NCBI GenBank assembly: GCA_019426215.1
Contig: CM033394.1
Location: 40,732,423-40,796,422 of the forward strand
Source: Buddleja alternifolia
Taxonomy: Eukaryota > Streptophyta > Magnoliopsida > Lamiales > Scrophulariaceae
Reading direction: 5' to 3'
Length of the DNA stretch: 64,000 bases
This document shows positions 1 to 11,002 of this stretch, one piece after another. Within the stretch, counting starts at the first letter, position 1; each line of letters starts with the position of its first letter. The position numbers and the translations under genes are program-made. The notes under the pieces are model-generated. The model was given only the letters and a program-made list of their open reading frames with translations, made no database searches and had not been told where the DNA came from.

Positions 1-431
1 AAATACCATCCCAAAACATAACCAAACATAACCTATATCTCTCTTATTTCTAATCGGTTTGTAACACACAATATATGGTTGGAAAGCCCTTTGAACAAGG
101 ATTCTAACCATATATTATATATGCAATAATATCAACAGACTAATGTTCAAAATTGCGTCTAAAGTTGCTGCGATTCACACCAAAAAATTTAAATTCTCAT
201 GAAATACGAAGCATGGGTGCATGTAACTTCACATAATGTTCATACATGTTATGAACATGATATACTTCGAGTTTAGAGGCATAATTTGTACATTACGCAA
301 AATCACCATTAAAAGAAGTCATAACCATGCATAAACGGGAATCATGGATAACTTGGTTTTAAGGCATAATGACATCATTTTTTTCATGTAGAAACAAGTC
401 TGGAGTTCAACCAAACTTGCTTTGATACCAA
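1..431 (-). repeat. Interior fragment of a repeat next to a putative LTR
   Basis: No gene is visible here. About the first 130 bases reappear in inverted orientation at about 60140-60270, including the run TTGGAAAGCCCTTTGAACAAG, so this belongs to a dispersed repeat. Its right edge at 412-431 reads, on the minus strand, TTGGTATCAAAGC, close to the copia primer binding site complementary to initiator Met tRNA (TGGTATCAGAGC). I infer that this is the start of the internal region of a decayed copia-like element on the minus strand. No coding part is recognisable. Confidence 0.35.
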
Positions 432-830
432 TGATAGAGTATATAAACATATATCACATGTAATTCAATAAATCAATCGTATAAAAATTGGATCTTACTT
501 GGTTAAATCACAGCCGTTTCTACACGAATTAGTGCTCCAAATTAGTCAACGAACTCTGTCATTTGGAGAGAGACGATATCCACGATCCAAATGCTTCAAG
601 ACTTAAGTTCCCTTGCCAAAGTTACACCAAATTTACTTTTTATGCCTTTTCTCTTTTGCTCTATTTTCTCATCCGAATTATCTGACTTTCTTTCTTACTC
701 TTTCTTATTCAACATCAGATATAAAATGGGAGATAATGGGGGAAGTTGTTTGGTAGTTTTATCCAACCAAAAACTACTCTCTCCAATCCTTTTTGATTTC
801 AAATAGAAAATGAGTAGAGTCAGCCCTCAT
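432..830 (-). repeat. Putative copia-like LTR remnant
   Basis: The piece starts with TGATAGAGTATATAAAC directly beside the primer-binding-site-like sequence, so on the minus strand it would be an LTR ending in ...CTATCA. A matching second LTR was not found in the window and the far boundary is a guess. A short ORF inside it has no recognisable domain. Confidence 0.3.
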
Positions 831-876
831 TGGCGACCCACGACCCGTATTCTATTTCTTACATTACATTACATGC

Positions 877-1199
877 ATTGTTTATTGACGGTAGGTAATT
901 GTTAAGTATCGGATGAAAAGTTCACTTAAGAGTACCCAATATGTTGAACACAAATATTTAGGTGGAAGCATGTAATTGGACAATTCAGTTATTAACTAAA
1001 CATATGCATGGCACTATCACCCAAGGCCTAACCCTATAATTAGAAACCACATATATATAAAGACTATGTAAGCTGGAAAATGCCCTACGAAACTTAGGTG
1101 ATGAAGCAAGAAAGTGGCCACAAAATATATATATATATATATACATATATAAGAAAGTGGCCACAATATATATATATACACACACATTGCAAAACCACA
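877..1199 (+). other. Start of duplicated block A, upstream region of the membrane-protein gene
   Basis: Homology between blocks A and B begins at GTTTATTGACGG (877 here, about 23949 in B) and continues through the gene downstream. The two copies differ by small indels and by the length of the (AT)n tracts (about 1127-1150 here). No protein-coding signal of its own was seen. Confidence 0.6.
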
Positions 1200-1206
1200 T
1201 ATATAA
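1200..1206 (+). promoter_or_regulatory. Candidate TATA box of membrane-protein gene copy A
   Basis: TATATAA lies about 63 bases before the ATG at 1269. The same motif precedes copy B at 24200-24208. A short upstream ORF follows in both copies (ATGAAG at about 1232 here). The surrounding DNA is full of AT repeats, so the call is tentative. Confidence 0.3.
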
Positions 1207-1268
1207 TGACTATTGATCTCTATATTAATTAATGAAGACGTATTGGGAAAGCATATGATCATATAGCT

Positions 1269-1908
1269 ATGGCTTCCAGTTCTTTCTCCTTTTGCAGTTT
1301 AAGAAATCCACATCTCTTCAGGCTTAAGGTACAACTTCCTCCTGCTCAAATCAGGTCCCAAAACTTCTCGGATGAAGGTACAACATGCATGCTTTTATCC
1401 ATTCTATTTTTACGTCTTACATAAAATGAAAATAATAATAATAATTAAAAAAAAAAAAGGTGTTTGCTACAACGCAAGTCATAAGGTCATTTTTGTCCTT
1501 ACAAATCTTTTCTTTAAGATAATTATATATAATATAAAATACACAAACACACACACACACACACATATATATTATGTGCATATATATATAAAAATATAAT
1601 ATAGTAGTAGTTGATTTTCTATATGGGAATTATTTATAGGAAATTCTTCAAATGGAGTGGATGCAAACTTGAGTGTTTTAAGATACAGAATGGAAAAGTT
1701 GAGGATGAAGGAAAGGTTAAAGGCATGTGACAAACTGGGGAATATTGGATGGAATTACAAACACGGATACGACGACGTACGGAAGAAAAATGCCATGTTC
1801 TTGCTATCAATTGAGCTTGCCAGTATAGTTGGCAGCACAATTGGACTTGTTTTCGTAGGTGGGTCTTTTTGCATTTTCCTAGTTGCATTAATATTTAATC
1901 ATGGATAG
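1269..1908 (+). CDS. Small putative plastid-targeted membrane protein, copy A (two exons)
   Basis: Exon 1 is 1269-1377, the intron 1378-1639 (GT...AG, phase 1) and exon 2 1640-1908 with stop TAG, giving 125 aa. The N-terminus MASSSFSFCSLRNPH is rich in Ser and basic residues with no acidic residue before about residue 35, as in chloroplast transit peptides. Residues 44-86 are charged and helical (RYRMEKLRMKERLKACDKL). Residues 88-122 form one long or two short hydrophobic membrane segments with the glycine motif STIGLVFVGGSFCIFLV. The start was chosen because this ATG and the splice sites are identical in copy B (24260-24888). I do not recognise a named family; a plastid location and membrane anchoring are inferences. 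The copies differ by a handful of substitutions, and A ends three residues earlier because of a TAG. A third, truncated relative lies at 58555-58698. Confidence 0.85.
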
Positions 1909-2227
1909 ATTAATTGAATGAAGATAATTCATTGTTTTCTTTAACACATCTTTCATCATGTCATGCCTAGAGTAGCTTTATTTGTTTAAATTCAAATAAT
2001 CCGTGTAATTATTTGTAATCACATACAATTATCGTCAAAATAAGGAGGAGATACAAAAGTTGCATTTTCTATAATCCAAAAAAGTAAAAAATTACACTTT
2101 CTCGTGCATGATTGGCCATGTGATTAGTTCTCTCACATGGGAGTGTTTATTTCAAATTAGGACCATGCGAAACAAATTGGGTAGTGGTTAAATTTCAAGA
2201 TATAAGTAAAGTTACGGTTATTATTTT
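1909..2227 (+). other. 3' flank of copy A gene, shared with block B
   Basis: This non-coding stretch is colinear with 24889-25133 plus 25537-25620 in block B. It contains the site at which B has an extra foldback element (after CATGGGAGTG, about 2136) but A has none. Confidence 0.6.
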
Positions 2228-2692
2228 TAAGGAAAATTGCATTTTTACTCTCATATATTCATTCATTTTTAATTTTGGCCTCATTATCAGTTATGAAATT
2301 CTCACATTGTGTCCCACGACTTTTAAAAATTCTAATATTTGGTCTCAATCATTGACCGTCCAAAATTTAAGGATCAACCCCATTAGTCAAAATTTTGGCC
2401 GGTTATTTTTGAAAGAATTTGTGCGTGAATGCACTCATGTACGAATTTTATTCAATATCACGATATTTTTTTTAAATATCAGGTGATATTCACACACAAA
2501 AAATCCCAAAACAATTGGTGAAAACATTGATTGACGTAATTAATCGTTAAATTTTGGATAGAAGATTCGGTTGAGATGAAATGTGAGAATTTTTAAAAGT
2601 TACGAATACAATGTGAAAATTTCGTAACGAATGAGACCAAAATTAAAAAAAAAAAGGACAAAAATATAGAATCAAAAATGTAATTTTTTTCT
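2228..2692. mobile_element. Foldback MITE, Mutator-like family, in block A
   Basis: Both ends are complementary over more than 100 bases. The left arm has GCATTTTTACTCTCAT and AATTTTGGCCTC; the right arm has GAGACCAAAATT and a matching AT-rich end. The interior contains the family-typical GACCGTCCAAAATTTAA. Similar elements lie at 25134-25527, 57052-57450, 57512-57936 and 57958-58393. Block B lacks an insertion at this position, so it arrived after the duplication or was lost from B. There is no transposase. The ends are approximate because they run into homopolymers. Confidence 0.6.
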
Positions 2693-3878
2693 TTTTTTAT
2701 AATATTGATTAGATTAGGGCGAAATTACGTCGTGTGGTAAGTATCCTACCTTTTATGTTTGAACTAGCAAAAATATAATCTCACTTAAAAAATATGGCAC
2801 ATTTAGTTCGATTTTAACTAAAAAATTTGACTGAAAAATTGTACATGTCAGTCACGTGAAGATCAAAATTCGGGATATATTTTTCAATACAGCCCAACAA
2901 CTACAAAGTTTGAGTTTGAAGCTTCATAAACGAAAATTCTAGGAGTATATATCTGATACAATAAATTTTGCAGCATGCATATTTAGGATCTTCTTTATAA
3001 GTTTGTTGATAAAGTCCCTAGACCGGAAAAAGAATACAAAGTCAGAAGGCGTGTCAAAGGGTTTCTCGACTTTGGTTCTCCGACGCTAAAATTAATTCAT
3101 CCGGTGAAACTCATAAATAATCGTAAAGAATAAATTTATTGAATCCCTGAAAATATTAGAAAGAACCTGGGGTATAATGTAGTACATCTGATTTCATAAT
3201 ACTTAGAGTTGTAATATGTGTCATTCGAATGTGAAAAAGTGTTGGTCAAAGGTATACTAGAATGATTAAAAGTACGTGTCCCAATTACTGGGATAAAGAC
3301 AATGAATTTTGGCTATCAAGAACGATTCAATTATACAAAACCAATTATGTAACGACACCCTCTGTAGATTAAACGTACACTTGCCCCTCCTTAACTGCAT
3401 GCATCTCCAAAGCTTTACCAAATCCCTTTTTCCTAAGCTATATAATAATATAATTTTCTATAGTTATCTTCTTACAGTTTTTCTTTTTCATTTTTTTGGC
3501 TTAGATCTGTCATATTTAACTCAAATATATCTTCCTAGTGTAGCAAACCGATAGTTTAACATTATTTTTCTATTTCTCAAAAAGAGCGCAGCACATATAA
3601 TAGAATATAAGTACTCCAAATCCTATTTCTTCTGTATATAATTGTCATATATATATATATACATATATATAATAAATATCTTAAAGTTGTGCAACAGAAA
3701 CCTTGGAATGGAAAAAAGTTGGTCACTTCAATTGAATATCATATGTGATACATATTCTAATTACATTACATATGTGAGATACACATATAAACAAATAATT
3801 GAAATGCAAGAGAGCTAGAATTATCAATTTTCTCCATTAATCACAACTTCTTACCGTGTTTCGGCTATCATTGTATAC
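2693..3878 (+). other. Non-coding part of block A with an LTR-like relic
   Basis: This region is colinear with 38302-38660 and 44340-44890 in B, and its part 3200-3450 also with 56130-56370 in C. Bases 2930-3190 contain a stretch (AGTCAGAAGGCGTG ... TCCGACGCTAAAATTAATTC) resembling the conserved part of plant LTRs and are probably an old solo-LTR relic. An (AT)n tract lies at about 3650-3672. No gene was seen. Confidence 0.5.
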
Positions 3879-3886
3879 ATGTGTGT
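3879..3886. repeat. Left 8-bp target site duplication of hAT element
   Basis: ATGTGTGT is repeated exactly at 4789-4796 on the other side of the element. Eight bases is the hAT hallmark. Confidence 0.85.
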
Positions 3887-4788
3887 TAAAGATGTAAACC
3901 GGGCCGGGCCAGCCCGGATCCGTTCCATTTTTTTACAGCGGGCCCAGGCCGGCCCGGATCCGGCCCACTTCACTGTTCAGGGCCGGGCCACTCGGACCCG
4001 CACCGGGCCGGCCCTTGCAAATTTTTTTTTTTTTTAAAAAAAAAATGGCAAAACTCAATTTTTTTGAAAGTTTGGTCCCAATGTTGAGTCAAAAAATCAA
4101 CCAAACTATTTGGGAGTAACCGAGTAAGTAGAAAATTGCACTATGAATGAAAATAACTAATTTTTAATTCTTATAAGTTATGTTAATTTGAATGTTTTAA
4201 TTATTTTTAGTTTAACTTTAGAGACTCAATAAAATTGATATCTAATTTAAAGAGATATTGTTGAAATTTAAAAATAAAAAAAATCAAATTGAAATTGATA
4301 TCTAATTTAAAGAGACAATATTGAAACTTTGAATGAAAAGAATTAAAACTAAAATAGATTATGTACTTCAATGAAATTACATGAGAGATGGGGAAAAATA
4401 CGGCACAATTAAATGAAATTACATGAGAGACAACAATTTATTTTTCTTATGCATTTACATTATGAAAAACAATATACTACTAAAAGATATTACATAAAAT
4501 ATAAATGAATAAAAAAATAATAATAAAGCAACGGTCAAAAATAAAAATAAAAAATTCCAGCCATGGCTGGAATTACAAAAAAAAAAAAAAAAATTTGGAA
4601 TGGGGGCAAGGGGGAATCGAATCCTTGCCCCCTCCAAAGCACCCCACTAGGCTAGTGGGGTATTTTCATTAAATATATACACACACATTTTATTTGACCC
4701 TTAATGGGTCGGTGTCGGGCCGGGTCGGGCCGAACTATGAGTTGGGCCACCCATGCGGGTTGGCGGCCCGGCCCGTTTGACATCTTTA
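3887..4788. mobile_element. Non-autonomous hAT transposon with GC-rich ends
   Basis: Terminal inverted repeats TAAAGATGT...ACATCTTTA are followed inward by GGGCCGGGCC-type runs on both sides, a known look for plant hAT elements. Flanked by an 8-bp duplication, ATGTGTGT. The AT-rich interior has poly-A runs and a small inverted repeat around GGGGGCAAGGGG / CCTTGCCCCC near 4603-4632. It encodes no transposase. It is absent from the equivalent place in block B (about 45420), so it is specific to A. Confidence 0.85.
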
Positions 4789-4796
4789 ATGTGTGT

Positions 4797-5054
4797 CATG
4801 CATCTTTTAGTGTATCTAAAGCAATGTTAATTGATTATGTTAATTGCAAAGATGATCTAAAGCAATGGAAAATCCAAAAAACTTACTAGAGAGAGAAGAA
4901 AAGTTTAATTAATGTCAAATTGACAAGTCAGTATTAATTTTCAAAACATTCTCAAGAGAAATTTAAGCACTTTATTATCAAAAGAAATTTAATCAGTTTT
5001 AACGAGAGCCCAACTATATTCTAAAGAAAGGATTGCTCCGCATATAATCAATAT

Positions 5055-5099
<45 letters not shown>

Positions 5100-5285
5100 C
5101 ATAATTATATAATAATTGCTGTATCCCGTATCAAATTATAAATGATTGAATAAAATATTTTCCTTTCTTTTTTAAATCTCAAGCGTAATGTGTCTATCAT
5201 ACTAATATGACGAATTTCGAAGAGTTATCTTAAATAGTCTTCTTCCCATTAAATACTATCATTTTCCATAAAAGTCTTGTGAATT
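4797..5285 (+). other. Non-coding block A sequence with the scar of a lost gene
   Basis: This is colinear with 45430-46400 in B, except that at about 5198-5200 A jumps from TCAAGCGTAATG directly to TGTCTATCATACTAATA. In B these two points are about 460 bases apart and enclose the glycine-rich gene 45920-46129. An (AT)n tract lies at about 5064-5092. Confidence 0.6.
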
Positions 5286-5290
5286 AGTGC
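5286..5290. repeat. Left target site duplication of gypsy element 1
   Basis: AGTGC occurs here and again at 17088-17092, right after the 3' LTR. The unoccupied equivalent in B (about 46403) reads straight through from GAATTAGTG to GATTGCTAGAAATTG. Confidence 0.9.
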
Positions 5291-5831
5291 TGTTATACCA
5301 AACTTGGGCATTGGGTCGTTCATGTACGCGAACCCGTTGGTGAAAGTGGATACAAGTCCAACCTTCATCAAATGCAAATTATGCTCTGGCATTAGGTTCG
5401 AAGGATCCGCGTGCTTCTAAATGGACCCGATAGGGTCGACCCGTAATCTTGAGTGAGACCCGGGATCAGAACTGTCTATTAATTACACGTGGTGTGATCT
5501 TAGGGCCCCAACTATCACCATCACATCCGTACGATACAACATCTATAAATATCACCTCAAAATAAGTATCAAAGGTTCACAATCTGATTTTCTACTATAA
5601 ACTTGAGAGTAAGTTCTCTCTATACAAATTTGGGCTCTTCGTACCAAAATACGACTCTCCAACTGGAAGCGTATCTCATACTTGAACTACGATAGACTTG
5701 ATCCTCAAGTGGGTACGTAGGTAGCTTAGTATCATCTAAGTCCAGTCTATAATCTAAATCTCACCTCATCTAGTTGTACGACTTGACCCAGACTGGGATA
5801 GAAAGGGTCCCCCCGGATCTGACCTAAATCA
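5291..5831 (+). repeat. 5' LTR of gypsy element 1
   Basis: It starts TGTTATACC and ends ACCTAAATCA. It is 61 bases shorter than the 3' LTR; the missing part would lie after GTTGGTGA near 5345, where the 3' LTR continues with ACGCTGATTTACC. A TATA-like CTATAAATAT at about 5543-5552 is conserved in the 3' LTR (about 16799) and may be the promoter that drives gag-pol. Confidence 0.93.
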
Positions 5832-5850
5832 GTTGGCGCTGTCTGTGGGA
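5832..5850 (+). other. Primer binding site of gypsy element 1
   Basis: TTGGCGCTGTCTGTGGGA begins one base after the LTR and matches the usual TTGGCGCCGTCTGTGGGA of plant gypsy elements at all but one base. The priming tRNA was not assigned. Confidence 0.75.
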
Positions 5851-5885
5851 ACCTTTACTTTGGGTTGCTGAGTAGAATTTCAGAT

Positions 5886-7600
5886 ATGGATACTTCGAAT
5901 CAAAAGTTGAAGCAAGTGCAAATAGAGGAGTCGTCCACTGATGGTCCGGACAGAGAAGATGTAGCCACGAGTGCAGGAGTGATCACAATGACGATGGAGG
6001 AGCTGAACCGGAAATTGAAAGAGCATGGGGATGACATACTGCGGAGGTTTATGGCGCAGACCCCGACAACACCAAACATAGGTCAAGTGCATCCTTCACC
6101 CCCGACTCCGAGGAGGTTGTTTCACGGGCAGAGAGCCGAAGAAGGTGATAATGAGAAAAATGGAGAGCAAAGGCATCTGTTAGATGATGAAGTGGACAGT
6201 CGTGAGCAAGTGGGCGAAAGAAAGGGAAAAACCCCTATGACTGAGATGCCGAAGGAGAAACCGACTCTCTCCCGGGCAGAAATTGAAGATATGTATGGGA
6301 AGCTGGATATGGTAAGTCAGAAAGTGGAAGCGCCTAAGAGAAAGTTTAGGCATGTTACACCGTTGATGGCTAGAAACTCCCCGTTCTGCGTCGATATTCT
6401 GAGGGAAGCACCCTTAGCCAACTTTAAGATGCCCGAACTAATGAGGTACGATGGTACTGGCGACCCTAGACCTCATCTAACCTCGTATGAATTGATGATG
6501 TCTTTGCAGGAATAGTCCGAGGCAGAAAAAGCACGGATATTTATCACGACTCTAACGGGACGGGCACTCGAATGGTTCACGAGCCAGGCGCCTGGAACCA
6601 TAGTGTCGTACGAACAGTTAGTTCGCAAATTTGAAAATCACTTTGGGATTAACAAAAAGGCAAAAAAATCAGTCTCGGCAATAATGGGGTTGAAACAAGG
6701 TGTGTCGGAGACCTTACGAGATTTTATACATCGGTTCAACTAAGAAGTTTTGGAGATACCTGAGTTGACGCAGGAGCTGATTGTGAATTTCTTGATGTTG
6801 GGTCTCCAGAAGGGACCATTTGCTTCGGCCTTGGCGCGAGGCGCTCCTCGAGACCACGAAGGTCTCATGGAGTTGGCAGAGCAGTACATCAACGAAGAGG
6901 AGATGAATTTGTTAAAAGATGCTGAAAATTTCCCTCCCAGGAACGATCGAAAAGATCAAAGGGACAGGAACAATGAACGACACGAAGGGTCGGGGTCCAA
7001 TCGAGACCACAAAAGACCCCGTCGACTTGTAAACAATGAACGACACGAAGGGTCGGGGTCCAACAGAGACCACGAACGACCCCGTCGATTTGTAAAATAT
7101 GAACAGTATACGCCTCTTAACTCTACGCGACGTAGAGCATTGATGGCAGTTCAACATATGAATGTTCTTCAGTGGCCAAAACAAATGAGAGCAGGGCCTA
7201 ACAGAGATCCGCATAAGTACTGTGAGTTCAAAAAGACACGGGTCACGACACTGAAGATTGCTTCCAACTAAAGGATGAAATAGAGCGGTTAATAAAGAGT
7301 GGAATGTTAAATGACTTCATTGATCGCACTCTAGCGGATGTAAGAGCCCCTGAGGCTGACCGCAGGAAAGAGGCAAGACGCTCATGAAGCAGATCAAGGG
7401 ATCGAGAGTACAATCGAGGTTACCAAGGACGACGTGAGGATCAACAGAGGCGTGAATATTATCGAGGGAATGATCGACCTTAGAATGATAACTTTCGACA
7501 TAATAATCAGCATCAGGAAGACAACCCTCGTCGTGATAATCGACGACAAGAAGGTGATGAAACCAGAAACCTGGCCACAAAGGGTGAAATTCATATGATA
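5886..7600 (+). pseudogene. gag: gag of gypsy element 1, broken
   Basis: The frame opens at ATG 5886. After an acidic, coiled N-terminal part, the retrotransposon gag core runs about 6400-6900 (ARIFITTLTGRALEWF, then LRDFIHRFN). It is interrupted by in-frame TAG at 6513-6515 and TAA at 6741-6743. A 1-base indel near 7238 then shifts the frame just before a Cys/His motif of the plant gypsy type (YCEF...C). Bases 6972-7034 and 7035-7097 are a 63-bp tandem repeat encoding a 21-residue Arg/Gly/Asp-rich unit (start NERHEGSGSNRDH). No functional Gag is expected from this copy. Confidence 0.85.
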
Positions 7601-7753
7601 GCTGGAGGTCCGACGTGAGGAGATTCTTCGAATGCCAGGAAGAGACATGCTAGGGAAATTAGATTTTCGTACTACCGAAGTGAACCTATACGTGTACTCT
7701 CCGTCGCATCGAAGGACGAACCTATCACCTTCGATGATAATGATTTTGATGGA

Positions 7754-8185
7754 ATGACGGAACCACATAATGATCCCATGGTCATTACGATGGATGTTTC
7801 AAATTTTGCGGTCTACAAAGTATTGGTAGACACAGGGAGTTCGGCTGATATAATTTTCTGGAATGTGTTGCAGCAAATGGACTTGGGACGGACGAACTTG
7901 TGTCCGGTGAGTACGCCATTGGTCGGATTCACCGGAGCACAAATTATGCCTATGGGATCAATTGAGCTTGATGTATCATTGGGATCTGCTCCGAAGCGAA
8001 AAATGAAGAGGGTGGTATTTCTGGTGGTGGATGCACCGTTTGCTTATAATATGATAGTGGGCCGACCGATGCTGAACTTATTTGGAGCTATTGTCTCTAC
8101 TCCGCATTTGAAGATGAAGTTTAAAACTCGGGATGGCATTGGTGAAGTCCGAGGCAATCAACTCAAAGCTCGACTACTTCCCTAA
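7754..8185 (+). pseudogene. Aspartic protease domain of gypsy element 1
   Basis: This ORF has the retroviral-type aspartic protease active site as VDTGSSADIIF at about residues 27-37 and the downstream GRPMLNLFGAIVS segment that closes the fold. It normally matures the Gag-Pol polyprotein. It lies in a different frame from gag and from RT (8260 onward), with short gaps that look like indels rather than programmed frameshifts, so it is scored as broken. Confidence 0.85.
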
Positions 8186-10699
8186 AGCCCAATACTGGTA
8201 AGAAGCGGAAATTTGAGGCTACCAGGGTAGAGATACTCGATCCGGAGGCTCATATTCTTATGCAGAACCAAGAGAAGAAACATAAGAGAGATGACCTTCG
8301 AGTCCAGCCCATTGAGCAAAAAACTATAGAACTTTTTGAAGGAGACTCAGAGAAGACAACCAGGATCGGAGCACGGATGAGTCCACAAATGGAGCTGAAT
8401 ATGATAAACTTTTTGAGGCAAAACTCTGGTATTTTTTCATGGAAAGCTGCGGACTTTCAGGGAATCGACCCTTCAGTGATTGTGCATCGCTTGAATGTCG
8501 ATCCAACTGCGAAGCCAGTTCACCAGAAGCGTAGGAACTTCAGTCCTGATGGCGACATGATCATTGAAGAAGAAGTGAAGAAACTCTTAGATGTTGGATA
8601 TGTAAATGAAATTCAATTCACTGATTGGCTTGCTAATGTAGTCCTTGTTCCGAAGTCGGGGAACAAGTGGAGAATGTGTACCGACTTTACTGATTTGAAC
8701 AAAGTTTGTCCTCGAGACCCTTACCCCTTGCCTCGTATAGATTTACTAGTTGATTCAACTCCTGGATGTGCACTTCCTAGTATGATGGATGCCTACCAAG
8801 GCTCCAATCAAATAATGATGGCAGAAGAGGATAGAGACAAAACTTCCTTTGTCATAGCCCGAAGAGTTTATTGTTACAACGTTATGCCTTTTGGCTTGCG
8901 AAATTCAGGAGCTACCTATCAAAGGTTAGTGAATCTGATGTTTGCAGAAGAGATAGGAAAAACAATGGAGGTTTACGTAGATGATATGCTCGTAAAAAGT
9001 ATCGAAGAGGACAAACATCTATCTCACTTACAAAAATCTTTTGCAATAATGAAACAATACGGAATGAAACTGAATCCGCATAAGTGCACTTTCGATGTAC
9101 GAGGTGGGAAGTTCTTGGGATACATGGTTACGGAACGTGGGATAGAAGCCAACCCTGAAAAGATAGAAACAATTCTGGGTATGACTTCTCCAAAAAGTGT
9201 AAAGGAGGTACAACAACTGACAGGTCAAATGGCTAGCTTAAATCGGTTTATATCACGATCCGCGGATAAGGGCTTACACTTCTTTAAAATCCTGAGGAAA
9301 GTAAAACAGTTCGCATGGACAAACGAATGTGAGGAAGCTTTTCAGAGCTTAAAGTCATACTTGATGTCGCCTCCGCTATTGACCAAACCGGTTATAGGAG
9401 AGCCTTTATTTCTATATCTGGCGGTTTCCTTAGCTGCATTGAGTGTTGTCCTCGTACGTGAAACCAAAGGTAATCACAGACCGGTTTACTACGTGAGTAA
9501 ATTAATCCAAGGCGCTGAGCTAAACTACATAGAGATCAAAAAATGGGCCCTTGCTCTAATAACTACGGCTCGAAAGTTGCGACCCTATTTTCAATCTCAT
9601 CATGTCATCGTTTTAACGAATCAACCTCTAAAACAGGTTCTGGAAAAACCGAATGTCTCGGGAAGACTAGTAAAATGGGCTGTTGAACTGGGAGAATTTA
9701 GCATTGAGTATCGAAGTCGTCAATATGTTAAGGCCCAAGTCATGGCTGATTTTTTGGTTGAGATGACAGCTGATCCGAATCAAGTAGTTGCAACTGTGGA
9801 ATCACCGATGTCGTGGATGCTACATGTGGATGGATCGTCCATGATACGAAGAGGAGGGGTTAGAATTTGGTTACGATCACCTGACGGATCAGGTTTGGAG
9901 TTTGCACTGAAGCTAAATTTTGATGTAACAAACAACGAAGCTGAGTATGAGGCCGTTATAGCAGGGTTAAAAATGGCAAGAGAACTTGGAGTAATGTCGA
10001 TAAAAATCCTGACTGATTCCCAGTTAGTAGCGAAACAAGTGGCAGGGACATATGAAGCAAAAGAGAAGACGATGATAAAATACCTGGCGAAGACAAAAGA
10101 ATTGATGTCTGGATTCGTACCGAGTGAACTCCAACAAATTCCACAAGATGAGAATGAAAGAGCTGATGCACTTTCAAAATTTGCTAATCAGGTAACGGGG
10201 CTAACAAGCAGAAAAATTTCCTTTCTAGTATCTGAACATTCAGAGATCGAACCGCCGGCGTCGGTTGTAACGATGGAGGATGAACTAAGTTGGAAAGATT
10301 CCATTATTAAGTATCTGACAAAAGATGAACTGCCAGAAGACAAAACGGAAGCTCGCAGAATTGTGAATAGAGCAGTGCGTTTCTCTATCTTGGGTGGTGA
10401 ATTGTACAAGAGGTCGAGCTTAGGACCACTCCTAAGATGTTTAACACCTACTCAAGCCACATATGTACTGAGAGAGATACATGAGGGAAGCTGTGGCAAC
10501 CTTTCAGCTGGGCGATCATTGGCGCAGAAAATTACGCGGCAAGGATATTTTTGGCCCACAATGATTAAAGATGCCTACGAATTTGTTAAGAAATGCAGAG
10601 AGTGTCAACTCCACTCAAATGAGATACACCAACCAGGGAATCCTATGGAAGTGATAAAAATTGCATACCCGTTCGATCAATGGGGTATCGACATACTAG

Positions 10700-10783
10700 G
10701 TTAATACCTATCTAAATTTAACCAATAAGTCCATTCTATTGAACACGTCACAAAACTTAGTATATACTCATACCCGCTTGCAG
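10700..10783 (+). other. Intron-like insert 1 in integrase
   Basis: The 84-base insert begins GTTAATACC and ends CTTGCAG. Removing exactly this GT...AG segment joins ATACTAG to GTCCATTCC and restores the normal family reading ILGPFPP. Read unspliced, it gives an immediate stop at 10702-10704. It could be a real intron or a degenerate insertion. Confidence 0.6.
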
Positions 10784-10925
10784 GTCCATTCCCTCCTGTT
10801 CAAAATCAAAAGAAATTCATCATCGTAGCTGTGGAACATTTTACGAAGTGGGTGGAAGCCGAAGCAGTGGCTTGTATCACAGAGAATGTTGTTATTGACT
10901 TTATTTGGAAGAATATTATTTGCAG

Positions 10926-11002
10926 GTTGGTAAGCTTAAGAAGACCAAACATGAACTACATTGATGATGATAACACTCATTTACGAAGGATATTATTTGC
11001 AG
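10926..11002 (+). other. Intron-like insert 2 in integrase
   Basis: The 77-base insert begins GTTGGTAAG and ends TTATTTGCAG. Removal gives ICRFGIPRILISDNGT, the expected integrase sequence. ATATTATTTGCAGGTT occurs at both edges of the insert, so it looks like a partial tandem duplication that created a usable donor and acceptor. Confidence 0.6.

Noticed and set aside
1509..1595. (CA)n/(TA)n runs as a regulatory feature
   Set aside because: They are simple repeats within the intron of the copy A gene and differ in length in copy B.
4603..4665. Cloverleaf-like GC-rich hairpin as a tRNA
   Set aside because: It lacks a full acceptor stem and T-loop in the right spacing; it is an inverted repeat within the hAT element.
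4455..4889. Small ORFs in the hAT element
   Set aside because: They are caused by poly-A and GGGCCGG runs and show no transposase features.
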